In this document: piece after piece, positions 1 through 11,593 of the stretch
Position numbering within the stretch: position 1 is the first letter of the stretch
Layout: each line of letters begins with the position of its first letter
NCBI RefSeq assembly: GCF_027409185.1
Contig: NC_084462.1
Location: 22,481,577-22,545,576, forward strand
DNA length: 64,000 nt
Direction of reading: 5' to 3'
Source of the DNA: Cynocephalus volans
Lineage: Eukaryota; Chordata; Mammalia; Dermoptera; Cynocephalidae
Notes under the pieces: model-generated
Seen by the model: the letters and a program-made list of their open reading frames with translations, nothing else
Database searches by the model: none
Told to the model about the DNA's origin: nothing
Position numbers and translations under genes: made by a program

Positions 1-1643
1 GGAACATGGTAGGTGAGCAGGGCCAGGTCAGGGACGGAGGAGCATTGTGCACCAAGACACCCATCTCCACCCTGTTTCCATGTCTCCTAGCAAGGGGCTC
101 TAGTCTTGCTCTTCCCTGCTGGTTCTGGAGCCGGGCTCTGCTTTCTAGGCTGTATGTGCTCAGGAGCCTGTCAGGTTGATGTAAATGCCACAGAGACATC
201 TGCAGGGCTCTTCCTCTCCCTGCCTCTCCTGTGCCCGAAATAAATGAAAAAGAGGTGTTCCTGGCAGGGTCTGCCGAGGAGCTTCGTGGCAGGAATGAAA
301 ATCGGCTGCAGCATCCAAGAAATCCTCGAATGGCGAGGGATTTCTAGGACAACACACCTCGAGGAACAGTGACGCTGGTCGGGGGAGATGAGCCTGCCGC
401 CCCGGGTGTCTGCGCCTGTCTGCGGTGGTGCTGCTGAGTGCACACCTGCACAGGTGCGTGTACCTGCTGGCCGAGTGTGAGCGTGGGGGCGAGCTTGGGG
501 AAAGTCACAGCATAGACTTTCTTCTACTGTTTGCCCATCTGCCAGCCTCTTTTATCACCCCCCCAAGCCCACTGGCCATCTGGGGTCACCTTGTCCGGTT
601 ACATTTCAACAAAATTGGGTTTGGCCCCCGTCCAGGGCCTGGGAGGGATGCCAGCTCTCACCAGTTGCCTGAGGATTCTCCACAGGCTGACATGGCTCCG
701 GGCCCGTCTGGCACCGAGTCCTGGCTTTCGCTGAATTCTCCATCTACCCAGGAGCGTGCCCTGTGCCAGTTGTCCCTTCTCGGCCAGAAGCCACAACCAC
801 AGAGCTTCAGGGACTCAGTGCTCTCCGTCGGTGGCTTTTACAGGGCTCTATCACAACCTCAGACATATTTAAACTGAAACAGGGTGACCGTGGCCCTAGA
901 AGTCCCTCATCCAATCCTGCCTCTGAGAGCCCTGGTCCCCTCTCCTCCGCCAGCCCAGACCTAGCCTCAAGAATCCTCTTTCCATCAGACTTCAGGGGTT
1001 TGCTAAACAAAGATGGTCCCTCCCCCACCTCAAATGGAATCTGCTATATCTGCCAGGATGGTCCCCCTTCCAGCCCTGTTCTGGGAGGCCCTCCCCGCAG
1101 GCAGTCGATCCCTTGATTGTTCTAGAAACACAACCTGGAGAGACTTGCTGGTGTTTGCCTGTGTCCAAGCTCTGGCCTTGAACCGTAGTGGTGGGAATGC
1201 AGGAATGGATGATCTAAAGCCCGTGGTCTTACAGAGGAGAAACCGAGGCCAGAGACAGAATTGGCTTGCCTAAACCATGCCATAAGTTGTGAGTCTGGGG
1301 AATGGCAACCCAGGTCTTTTGTGGTCTTTCTCTCAGTCCATGGGGCCAGCAGGCACTCCCAGGCACAGAGTCACAAGTGGGGCGGGGGTTATCACCCCAG
1401 AATCCTCACTGACAGCTCCCCATTACAGCTGGGGTTTCTGATACAGCTGAAAAACTGTCCCAGGCAGGGCTTACAACCCTCCCCTGCCTCCATCTCCCCA
1501 CTCCAGGTTCAAGGGTTCCAGACCACAAGGTGGGCAGACCTTAGCACCTTCCTGTCTGTCTTCTCTGCTCCAGTCCCCAAAAACTGATGTCTCTGTCCTC
1601 CTCCACATCAAGGGAAGACGTCTTTACTGAAACCATTCTAGGC
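1..1643. other. Intergenic DNA, no gene recognised
   Basis: This lies 3' of TMEM130; in human the next gene that way is NPTX2. I see no exon-like conserved frame and no clear repeat. The open frames here are short and unsupported. Confidence 0.5.
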
Positions 1644-2019
1644 TGTTATGGATTAAATGTTTGTGTCCTCCCAAATTCATACGTTGAAGCCCTAATCTCT
1701 GGTGTAGCTGGAGGTGGAGATGGGACCTATAAGGAGGTAATTAAGGTTAAATGAAGTCATAAAGGTGGGGCCCTGATTCAATAGGAGTAGTGTCCTTATA
1801 AGAAGAGGACACCAGAGCTGTCGTTTAGCTGCACACATAGACCAAGGACATAGCGGGGAGGCAGATGTGTATAAGCCAGAAATAAAGCCCTCTCCAGAAA
1901 CCCTGCTGGAACCTTGATTGTGGACTTCTAGCCTCCAGAACTATGAGAAAATAAGTCTCTACTCTTTAAGCCACTCAGTCTACAGTATTTTGTTATGGCA
2001 GCCCCAGAAAACTAAGACA
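1644..2019 (+). mobile_element. MLT1-type (ERVL-MaLR) solo LTR
   Basis: It begins TGTTATGGATTAAATG and ends in ACTAAGACA, with the family's middle block around 'GTGTCCTTATAAGAAGAGG' and the 'CCTCCAGAACTATGAGAAAATAA' tail. The length of about 376 bp is right for a full MLT1A-like LTR. Confidence 0.85.
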
Positions 2020-2333
2020 ATAACTGAATTATTTACAGATCCATTGATATCAAATCTGGGAGTTGCTTCAAAACAATAGTTAGGGAAGTAGGTAGGGATA
2101 GAAAAGAAACAGGATTGGTTACAAACTGATAATTTTTGAGGATGGGAGATGGGTTTATGGAAGGGGGGTCATTATTTTCTTCTCTCTACTTTTACATGTT
2201 TGAAATGTTCTCTAATAAAATGTTTATAAAATAGTATAGTGAAGTGGGTCATGAAATTAATTTAGTGGGTCATAACCAGCATTTTTAAATGAAATAGAAC
2301 AGTCTAGAATAAAACACACCAGAATGCATTACA
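2020..2333. repeat. Old interspersed repeat fragment, interrupted by the next LTR
   Basis: The stretch around 2240-2333 (GTGGGTCATGAAATTAATTT and what follows) looks like a degraded mammalian repeat that resumes after 3012. I cannot name the family with certainty. Confidence 0.35.
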
Positions 2334-3012
2334 TGGGAGAAAGAAAAGTAGCTCAGAGCAATCTGAGGAATGTAAGTTCTGCTAAGCTTACCAGGCCCAG
2401 AGAGATATGAGCGTGGGGCTTCAGTCACGTCCCTTTCACCCATGTCTGGGATAATTGCCAGACAGGCACGTTCTAGCAACAGTATCCAGACTAGCTGCCA
2501 CCACCAGTAGATATAAATTATCCATATATTATCACAAGTTGTACAATGTGACCCTCACTCTTTCTCTTTTGCAATGCTCCTGGTTTCTCTTTTTTTTTCT
2601 TTTTGTCTTTTTCGTGACCGGCACTCAGCCAGTGAGTGCACCGGTCATTCCTATATAGGATCCGAACCCGCGGCGGGAGCGTCGCTGCGCTCCCAGCGCT
2701 GCACTCTCCCGAGTGCGCCACGGGCTCGGCCCCCAATGCTCCTGGAATTTATGACATGCAGAGCAATGTGTAGCCAATCAGTAGCTAATGTCACTTTAGT
2801 GAGCCAATGTAAATTCTTGGCAAACAACTTTGAAACTGCCCCCTTAACTTCTCCCTTTCTCTTTTAGAAAATCTGTTTGTAACTGCTGCAGAGCAGAGCA
2901 CATATTCAGGCCAACTTGAATCTGTGACTCCCAGGCTGCAGTCCACAACCTCAGCCCAAATAAACTCATGGCTTTATATATTTTTGCCTCAGTTTCTTCC
3001 TTTATGTCAACA
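2334..3012 (+). mobile_element. Solo LTR, copy A of an inverted pair, carrying a SINE
   Basis: Without its SINE it is about 517 bp. It aligns over its whole length with the reverse complement of 9246-9739. Near the 3' end there is AATAAA followed by TTTATATATTTTTGCCTCAG. The pentamer ACATG occurs at both edges (2331-2335, 3012-3016), and the flanking old repeat reads on across the insertion. The family is not identified. Confidence 0.75.
2584..2733 (-). mobile_element. tRNA-derived SINE of a second family
   Basis: In its own sense it starts GGGCCGAGCCCGTGGCGCAC, contains a B-box-like GGTTCGGATCC and ends in an A-rich tail. It is flanked by a 12-bp direct repeat CAATGCTCCTGG (2572-2583 and 2734-2745). 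The centre differs from the tRNA-Ile dimers, although the second half (CTATATAGGA...CCGGT) is related. Confidence 0.85.
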
Positions 3013-3184
3013 CATGTAATAATGTAAGGAATACTTTAGGAAACTTTTTTCAGGCGTGTGTGTGTGTGTCTGATATACCTGGGTCTAAATGTAAAACATA
3101 CTTCTTACTGTGGGTCATGGTCGAAAGTGCTGGAAAATCATTTCTTACAGTTGATTTGACTTTGGCCTCCGGAGTTATATTGCC

Positions 3185-3360
3185 TTGTTCTGGTTCTGCC
3201 GCTTATTGGCTGTATGACCTTGAGCAAGATACTAAACTTCTCTGTGCCTCAGTTCCCTCATCTTTAAAGTGCAGCTGACAACACTACCCCCATCATAGAT
3301 GTAAAGTGTTGCAAACAATTCCCAACACATTATAATGGTGCTCAATAAATAATGACTATT
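3185..3360 (+). repeat. MIR SINE
   Basis: It has the MIR core, 'TGACCTTGAGCAAG...CTCTGTGCCTCAGTTCCCTC', and ends near 'GCTCAATAAATAATGACTATTA'. Confidence 0.85.
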
Positions 3361-3429
3361 ACTAGGTGTTGGGAATTGGCTGGCCTGAAAAGTGAGGACA
3401 TGCATTTTATAAGAGAAAGGCAATACTCA

Positions 3430-3975
3430 ACCATTATCAAAGGACAAAATTACAACAAGTTTAAAGATCTCAGTTGGCTTTATTTGTGATTCTAGAATTG
3501 GGCAACACTTCATTTCATCAAATAGAATAAGTGTTCCAATGAGCTGAGCAAAAGAGCTTGGCTCTATAGACAGGAAAAGAGCTTGGCTCTATAGACAGGA
3601 AAAGAGCTGAAGAAAGCAGAAACTAAGAACAAAATACAGATTTGATCATTTCAAAGTTACTTTCCTTGTAAAGTAGAAACAGAGAGACAGAAGAATGGAA
3701 TAACAACTGATTGATTAACGTCACGTTATTTCAGGTTACTTATTTTGTGTAAGGATTAAAGCAAGGGGAACTTCATTTTCATGCCTATTGAAGATTTAAA
3801 CTGGCCTGTTTGGGAAATTGGCTGTTATCTTTCTCTCTCCTGATTTCTCGAAAGGTCAGACAACATCTTAGTTTGGGTTTGCTGACATGGAATTTTAGTA
3901 GGGGTGACAATGTCCTCCTATAATTTTTATTTAACACCATGAAGAGAAGAACTCTCTGATGGTGGCATTCCAGGC
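3430..3975 (-). mobile_element. Probable LTR with internal 25-bp tandem repeat
   Basis: A coherent block that looks like an LTR in reverse orientation, with two exact 25-bp copies starting AAAAGAGCTTGGCTC (3550-3574, 3575-3599) and a partial third, a layout common in U3 regions. The family was not identified and the borders are approximate. Confidence 0.4.
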
Positions 3976-4340
3976 AGTGTGGTACTTCATTCATTCATTC
4001 AATAAGTATTATAGAATGTCCACTGTGTGCCCACTATGAGCTAGTCCAACGACACCAAGAACAGAGTGATGAACAAGAGAGATTGGTCCATGCCCTCATG
4101 GAGCTTACCCTCTATTCTGGGAAGAGAAATTAAACAATTTATTCTAATAATAATGTAATTCTTGGGATGGGGAACAGAACAGGGTGATGGGGGACCGCAG
4201 AGGCCAGGCAGTAATCTAACAACTAATTGATGTTTGCAAGTTAAACAAGAGGAAGACTAGGGAGAGGTGTGAGTGTTTTGGGCAGAGAGAACAGCACAGG
4301 GCAAGGCTGGAGCGAGAGGGCCACAAAGTATATGGAATAA
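3976..4340 (-). repeat. L2 LINE 3' fragment
   Basis: CATTCATTCATTCAATAAG is followed by 'CACTGTGTGCCCACTATGAG', then 'GTGATGAACAAGAGAGATTG', the reverse of the L2 3' end. Related sequence resumes at about 5010-5290, past an inserted DNA element. Confidence 0.7.
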
Positions 4341-4344
4341 CAGT

Positions 4345-4700
4345 AGCTCAGGGTGACCAGATCTGCACTGCCCAGTAGGGTAGCCACTAGCCACATGTGG
4401 CTATTTAAATTTAAATCAATAAAAATTAAACAGAATTAAAAACTTAGCTCTTCAGTGCTCAAAAGCCATGCTGCATTAGGCATTGTATGTACAGAGCATT
4501 ATCATCATTGAGGAAAGAGGTCAGTCAGCGCTGGTCCAGCTACCAAGCCGTGCTATCCAATGTGACCGCCACTAGCCACAAGTGGCTGCTGAGCACTTGA
4601 AATATGGCTAGAGCCAAACTGAGGAACTAAATTTTAAATCATATTTCACTTTAATTAACTAAAATTAAAATTTAAAAATAGATCTTTAACTCAGTCATTG
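4345..4700. mobile_element. Old hAT-like non-autonomous DNA transposon
   Basis: It contains the paired motifs 'TAGCCACTAGCCACATGTGG' and a TGTCCAATAG-like end in diverged form (GTGCTATCCAATG). The same family recurs at 34590-34745 and 41240-41720. I am not certain of the family name. Confidence 0.5.
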
Positions 4701-5009
4701 GAAGAATTTTAATGATGTTTGGCACAATTTGGATATGTATATTGACTTTTTCAAATGTATATCTTATGAAATCTGAATACAGATCAACTTAAAATATGCT
4801 GTCAGAGGAAAATACACACACCAGATGGTGAAGATGTGGAACGAAAAAAATGAAGGTAAAATAGCAATATAAGTTTTATATTGATTACATGGTGAGATGA
4901 TATTTTGGATAGAGTGTGTTAAAGAAAATAATTTATTAAAATCATCTGGCCTGTTTCTTTTCATATTTTTAATGTGGTCATTAGAAAATTTTAAATCACA
5001 TCTGTGGCG

Positions 5010-5290
5010 GGCATTCTATTTCTATGGGACAGCACAGGGCTAGGGCTTAGAGGGGGAGAAAAAAGGGCAGACAGTGAGCTGGAGAGGTCTCGAGGTCTCA
5101 TATGCTCAGTACAGAGTTTGAACTTCCTGCTGGGGCATGGGGAGGCACAGCAGGTGTTTGAGCAGGGCAATGACAGAATTAAATATTTCTGCCTCGGAAG
5201 GATCCCTCTGGCAGCTTTGGAGAGAATGGAAGGAGCAGGAAAACCAGTTGGGAAGCATCATCATCAAGCTCAGCAGACATAATAGTGGCT
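5010..5290 (-). repeat. L2 LINE fragment (continuation)
   Basis: 'GAGCAGGGCAATGACAGAAT' and 'GATCCCTCTGGCAGCTTTGG' are typical of reversed L2. It is probably the other side of the L2 copy interrupted by the DNA element. Confidence 0.5.
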
Positions 5291-5811
5291 TGGACTAGAA
5301 TGGTGACCTGAGGGATGAAAACCACCTGTCTTCCTTTTAAGGTGATTTTGTGGAAATTTCACCCAAAGCTTGCACTTTTATCATCCACCCTCAGCTATAC
5401 AGGGGACTGGAAAATATATAGTTTAGTTGGGCTTACAGCTCTCCAGAACAAAATTGGGACCCCCATCCTATGGAAAAATGGAAATACACTGGGTGAACGA
5501 GCAGCAACCTTGCCACAGTACAGTGAGTTCTAGGTAGGTGGCTGTGAGCCTCAGAGTAAACTACCACCCCAATGTAGACAGCAGCAGCAGCTCCACTGAG
5601 GTGGTTACTGGTGAGGTGACCTGCAGGTGAGACAGCAGAGATCCCAGGATTGAGAGGAAGTTAAGGAAAAGGAGAGAGAAAAGGCAAAGCCAGTGGGTAA
5701 GAAGGAAACCAGCAAGAACATAGGATAAGTAAGTTTCAGGGGGAAGGGCTAGGGCCCAGGACCCAAAGCTTCTGAACTCCAGGTAAGATGAGAGCTGAAA
5801 GCTGTGCTGAT

Positions 5812-6300
5812 CTAAAAGAAACTGAGGCCAAACATATAATAATGGAGTTTAGTAAGCCTGTGTCAACTGCAGCCAGGAAATGCATAGGTCAGTTCCCTCT
5901 GAGAAATGCACTCTGAGAGGGCCAGCAGAGCTTAGCATTTTATAATCACAAGAAGTGGGGAGAATCAAAAGAAAAAGAGAAGAGAATGGCTCCTTAATCA
6001 TGACATCAGTTTTCCTATTGGCTAGTACATACATAGATTTTTTGGATTGTTACTAGTTTACATCCTACATGCAAGAATCTAGGGTAAGGGTTATAAGAAG
6101 CATTCTAGATCACTTTATTACTTCTTTTGGTGCCTGTGTATCCGGTTTCTGAGCTAAAATAGTCTTACAATAATGTATTCCAGGACATGCAGATGTGACT
6201 GCTGGCTTATCCCAAGCTTTCCAAGGTGTTATAATTTAGCAGACCTGGCAGAGCCGATTTTTTAGTTATCAGCTGCCTAGGACCATGGTTGACTCACAAG
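5812..6300 (-). mobile_element. Probable LTR distantly related to the inverted pair
   Basis: The left edge reads AAAGAAACTGAGGCCAAACA, then GGAGTTTAGTAAG and ACTGCAGCC. This is the same order as the right-hand end of the LTRs at 2334-3012 and 9246-9739, read in reverse, but the body is much diverged. Confidence 0.4.
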
Positions 6301-7455
6301 AGATGCCAAACAAATACTTGAGTAATGTGGGTTTGGCCATGTGAATGTTCTCATTATCGCTGTCCTTGGGAAAAGCAGTCTGGGAGGATATGTTGGCTGG
6401 GGAGCCAAATCCTACTGGGCAGTGGGATCAGATGGAGGAGAGATCTGAGTGGGCAAAGTCCTTTTCAGAAGTTTGGCGGGGGATGGGAGAGACAGGGAGG
6501 GTGGCAGGTGGAGGGAGGGACCGTGCTCTATTCAGCTCTGAATCCCAGAACCCGGCAATATTAGTATTATTATCCCCAACATACAGATGAGAAAACTAAG
6601 GCTCAAAAAGGTGGAATGATTGCCCCAGGTTTGCGGAAGGGACTGGAGACTTGAGCCTGAGCCTGGCCTGGACCCTCTGGCCACAGCCCCTTCTGGCTCC
6701 AGCACCGTCCCCACCCCTGGCCTCTCCCGCTCCTTCCCATCATCCTATTTTTCTTGATATAACCTTGATAATCAAAGTGGGCCTTTTATGAACCAAACAA
6801 ACTGAAGCTTCAGGGCATTTGGTTTTTCTGTTTTGTTTTGTTTTTTTAACAAAAGATCTCATCGAATAAGCAATGGGCTTTTTTGAAACTATTTTTGAAA
6901 ATGGAGCTGCAGGCTAGGCTGCGTGGAAAATCCCAGAGAGCAATCTCCTGAAGGTCACCAGCAATTAGGGAAAAATCCAGCTCTAATGGGACATCCTAGG
7001 ACTGTCGTGCCAGGCCCCATCAGAAGGCGGAGGCTGCGGGTGGGACTTCTGGGACACAGCCAGGCATTGGCCCCCGGGGGCACCCAAGGCAGCATTTGTA
7101 CACTGAGACCCAGGCTCCCTGACTGGCCAGAGCAGCAATGACCCTCCATCCCCTACAGTGTCCCTAGCCCTGTCTCTTTGGCTGAGGGATTTTGTGATCC
7201 TTAGGCCCTGGTCCCCACATCCCCCACTTCCCATACCCCACCCCATCCCCAAGGACATTGCTGAACACTGGCCCTGCCCTCAAGGAGCTCCAAGTGGAGG
7301 ACAACATTCCTAAGAACAGAGACATCCGCACACCTAATTCAGAGACATCTGCACACCTAATTCCCAACCACTTCCAAGTCATTACCTCCAGGTCAGGAGA
7401 TAGGCTTGAAGATGTCAGTATGGCTGGGTGTGGCCAAGTTGGGGATCAAACCCAG
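6301..7455. other. Intergenic, mostly unique
   Basis: There is no gene. About 6555-6650 resembles reversed MIR/L2 sequence (ATCCCCAACATACAGATGAG). A 23-bp tandem repeat lies at 7318-7363. Confidence 0.45.
7318..7363 (+). repeat. Two-copy 23-bp tandem repeat
   Basis: A unit beginning AGAGACATCCGCACACC occurs twice back to back, with one mismatch (C to T). Confidence 0.9.
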
Positions 7456-7457
7456 AG

Positions 7458-7486
7458 CACTCTCTCTCTCTCTCTCTCTCCCCCCC
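7458..7486 (+). repeat. (CT)n microsatellite followed by a C run
   Basis: About ten CT units run directly into seven Cs. Confidence 0.9.
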
Positions 7487-8829
7487 ATGGTTCCAGCCTT
7501 GTACACTGCAGGGAGCTCCTTATTCTATGATAGCTCTCTATTTCAGGGGATTTGGAAGGTTCTGGAACTTTATATGAAGGCATGCCTGGGCCATGCTGCC
7601 AACTGGATTTTTATTCAGTGGGGTGGGGAAGTTTCGCTCTCTATTTTTCGTGTGCAGGTAGCCTCGGTTATCTGGGCCTTGGTTTCCTCAGCTGTAGATT
7701 GGGACTGATAGTAGCAGAGGTAGCAGTTAATACTAAATTCTCAGTATGTGACATATGCCACAAAGAGGCCCCTACGTAGGTGTCTTCATTACCCCCAATT
7801 GAGACAAGAAAAGTGAGACTCAGAAAAGCAAAAAGACTTGTCTATGGCCCCCCAGCTTGCAAGGACTTGAGCTCAGGCAGCCCTGCTTGCTTTACCTTGA
7901 ACCCTGGATTTCTGCCCTAAGCCCATCCTCCAGCCCCTCCCCCTCCTCCGGAACCTGGGTGCCCCCTAGTGGTCACAGAAGACCCTGCAGCTCACCCCTT
8001 ATATTCTTGCTCCAGCTTCCACCTGGTTATTTGCAGGACAAGTGAGAGGCAGGTAGGCTGTCTGAAGAACTGAAGGGCAGCAGCAGCCAGGAAGCCCACA
8101 AGAGTGGAATCCCAGCTGCGCTGTCCCCAGCTCTGTGACCTTGCCCAGCTGCTTAAGCAGGAGAAATCACTGAGCGACTAATTTATGTTTTGTTCTCTGT
8201 GCATTTTCCCTTTCCTGGTTCCGAGAAGAGAGTGTGGTTCAGGTGCTTTGCATCAAATAATTACTGCTTCCTGGCTTTTCTCCAGAATGCAGAGCTGGAG
8301 GGGATTGCCCTGGGCCAGGAGGGCGGGGATCTAGGGGGTGGGGGAGGGTTGCTGGGTGGAGTCCAGAGGAAATTAGCCCTGTCTGTTCATCAGAATGTAC
8401 TTGAGGGCCACAACTGAACTGTCTTCCTGTTCACAGCGATCACGCAATTTTGCTTGTTTGGACACAAAAGCACTTTCCCCCAACTACTGTGGGACCCTGT
8501 TTAGAAACTCAGGCAGTTCCTGTACATCCTGGGGGACAGGAGGGAGGCTTCCTGCTGGATCTGCTAAAACTTGTATGGAATCGTCAACAGCCATCTCCTG
8601 TCACTCTCTCAAGAGTGTCAAATAGAAATCCAGGCTTAATAAGGAGACGCTTTATTCCAAAGGATTATTGTAAGGTGGGAAAGGGACTGTTGCAATAGAA
8701 ACACACTGTGACCATAAAATCTGCAAGCAGCTCAAGAATTAGGCGGAAAGGCAAAAAAAGGTTTTTGATAGAAAGGAGTAGACAAAGGTGGAAAGAACCA
8801 GGTGTGGAGCAGTGGGTGGAAGACTGTCT

Positions 8830-9189
8830 GTAATAGATCTGCAACATAACCAGCGCCACTTTAGACAAGCCAGAGTACAAAATGGCACCGCCCACCTCCT
8901 CCTCTCCTCTCCCCCAACCCCTTTACAGAAGCCTCCTGACTTAAACAGAAATCCCTTTTGCTTCCACAAGGATGCAGTTCTCCACCCTGATCCACATTAG
9001 GATAACGACCCTCCTTGATGGCATCACCCAGCTCTTGGCACCAACATACCAATATAAGCTCCCACTGCCCTAGGTTAGCTGCTGTCCTCCATTTTGAGTA
9101 CAGCCCAGCATATTTCTTTAATAAAGCTTGAACGGTATCCGGCATCTTGGCTCATTTTCTTTCACTCAGTAAACTAGGGGGACATCCGT
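8830..9189 (+). mobile_element. Candidate compact ERV1-like solo LTR
   Basis: It has an LTR-like order of signals: a GC-rich U3 with CAAAATGGCACCGCCCACC, a TATA-like element (AATATAAGC near 9050) and AATAAA at 9120-9125, then a CT-rich end. It lies about 55 bp from LTR copy B. No internal region follows, and the family is unknown. Confidence 0.4.
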
Positions 9190-9245
9190 GAGTCTTCAAT
9201 GGGGGTTCTTTGCAGTATGCCATTTTCCAGAACACGACAGTGGGA

Positions 9246-9739
9246 TGTCACCCTAAACAAAGAAACTGAGGCAAAAATATATAAAACAATGAGTTTATTT
9301 CTACCAAATTTGAGGACTGCAGCTGGGAACACAGATTCAAGTTGCCCTGAATATGTGCTCTGCTCGGCAGGCAGCAGTTGCAAACAAACTTTTAAAGGAA
9401 AAGGAAATTAAGGAGCCAGTTCCACAGTTGTTTGCCAGTAATTTACATTGGCTCACTAAGATGACATGAGCTGCTGATTGCTCTTTGCGTCCTAAAATTC
9501 AGGAACTTTGCAACAAAGGAAGAGCGAGTGTCACTTTGAACAACTTGTGATACCATTTGGGTAATTTATGCCTGTTGGTGGCAGTAGCGAGTCTGGATAC
9601 AGTTGCTAAAATGTGCTTTTTAGCAGTTATCCCAGACGCAGGTGAGGGAGACGTGACTGAGGTCCATATCTCTCTGGACCTGACCAGTTTTGCAGAACTT
9701 ATGTAGCTCAGGTCGCTTCTGAGCTACTTTTCTTTCTCA
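9246..9739 (-). mobile_element. Solo LTR, copy B of the inverted pair
   Basis: Its reverse complement matches 2334-3012 along its length, including TAAATTAC...CACAAGTTGT, GAGCCAATGTAAATT, GAGCAGAGCACATATTCAGG, AATAAACTCAT and TATATATTTTTGCCTCAG. It lacks the SINE present in copy A. The flanks TGGGA/GGGGA may be a degraded 5-bp target duplication. Confidence 0.75.
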
Positions 9740-10024
9740 GGGGGAATACCTTTCACCTTTGCTGCTTTCCAGGAGCATAAGCCCAGGTCAAATTGAGCTT
9801 CATCCAGTGAGAACACTGTCCTTGTTAATAAATTGAATCTGAAGATAAAAGTAGTGTAATTTAAGACTAAATAGATCATGGGCATCCATCTCCTTCCTGA
9901 TAACTATTAAAATCTGGCAGAAGCGTGCGTGTGGCACTGGGTGTAGCTGGTGGTGGTTGTCATCACTGTCGTAATAAGGCACCTGCTGGGTGGAGGGGAA
10001 GACAAATGTCTTCTCCTTCTCCTC

Positions 10025-10450
10025 TTCTTTCTCCCCTGGGCCCCTGTAACAAAAGACAGATTTAACAAGAAAAAAGCATACACATTTATTTAACGTAAGT
10101 TTTACACGACACAGGAGCCTTCATAAGGAAATGAAGACTCAAAGAAACAGGTTTGATTAAAAAGTGGTGAGTTGTGGAAAAGTGTGATAGGACAAATGGG
10201 GGTAGAAGCTAAAAGTAGTAGAATGGGGGAAACTTAGCTAGGCCTGTCCCTTCAGATTCGTCTGTGTCCCTCCAACTTCAGAGATAAGTGTGTGCCTTTC
10301 CTCTGGGTATAGCAAGGGCACCTCTCATGTGAGGGTCTTATGACCTGCTTCAGGGGAAGGTCCTGCACTTGCCGTTTCTCAAATTCCTTCAGCTTAAAAT
10401 ATTCACTAAGCCAAGGGGCTATATATTTGGTGGTAGGGTGTCCCAATCCC
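10025..10450 (-). mobile_element. Probable LTR, reverse orientation
   Basis: 'AAGCATACACATTTATTTAA' then 'GTAAGTTTTACACGACACAG', with a distal TATATATTTGG, match in my memory a widespread mammalian LTR read in reverse. The exact family is not assigned. Confidence 0.4.
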
Positions 10451-11593
10451 TGTCATTGGCTATTTGCTACTATCTTCGTTCCCTTGAGCTCAGAATCCTA
10501 GAATGTCTCCCTGGGGAGCCTGAGCCTGGAGAAGGGCAGTGGCCCATGGGGTGCCTGCCAGCCCATCTCACCAAAGAAAGCTTCATGGTGTTCTGCCAGA
10601 AGAACCACACGTAGTCACCAGAGCTCTCATCGCTATGGTTGGGGCTGGAGTTAAGAAACTCGGCCTCTTCTGCACAAGGCATCGATACTGTGACAGCGCG
10701 AGCCGCAGCCCCCTGACAATAGCAATTACGCAGCTATCTGTGTGGTTCCTGGCTTGATGTGGGTCGCCCATGGGACAGGAAGCTCCAAGGCCAGCCCCGG
10801 CTTTGTGTGTGGCTGCATTCCCAGCACTCGGCACGGTGAGCATTTGCTGAGTGGATGAAGGGTGAACCCAGTCACCAAAGGGGGTGACATTTAACCATGT
10901 GGGTCATTGCAAAAGGGCAAACACTGCAGTAAATAAGGCTGGAGAGAGAAGTAGGAGCAGCCTGAATGACAGACTGGGAGGGTTTGGACTTGATGCTGGA
11001 GGTTATGGGGAATCCCTGAGGGTTTTGAGCAGGGGAGTGAGCCGATCCAGCCAGTTTGGGAAACATCACTCCAATGGATGAGCTGGGGCCAGAGGCTGTG
11101 TTTTCTGTTTGAGGGAAGATGCGGCTCCTGCGATGCCCCTCCAGCCTGTCCCAGACCAGATGAGTAGTCGCCCAGCACCTGCCAAACACTCACTGGGGAC
11201 CAGGAGTTGGGGCCTGGGTTCCAGCGGGGACAACTGTGTCTTGAAGGGAGGCCCGCCATCCAGTCCTCACTCTCCGAGGGGCTTTCTCTCAGAAGAGCCT
11301 ATAGCAGCCCCTGGTGCCCATTCACAGGAGCTCACTGGGGCTTTGGGGGTGGCCTGAAGAAAATGAAAAGGAAGTGAAGCCTGCACCCCTCCTGGTAGGG
11401 CCTCTGCACTGAGGGCTGTTTGCTGCCCACAGTCTCCAAAATGTTAATTCAGCACATACTGTCTCAGGACTTTGAAATGCCCCCAGCATGATCTCTAGCA
11501 CCGGCTCTGCATGCCTCTGCTCCTGGGGTCACTCAGAAGGCCCCCAAGACCCACACACCCCTCATCATGTTCTAGGTAACTCCAGGTTGGACC
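10451..11593. other. Intergenic; L2 remnant, otherwise unique
   Basis: 10905-11060 (GGTTTGGACTTGATGCTGG and following) is reversed L2. No gene is recognised in the rest. Confidence 0.45.
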
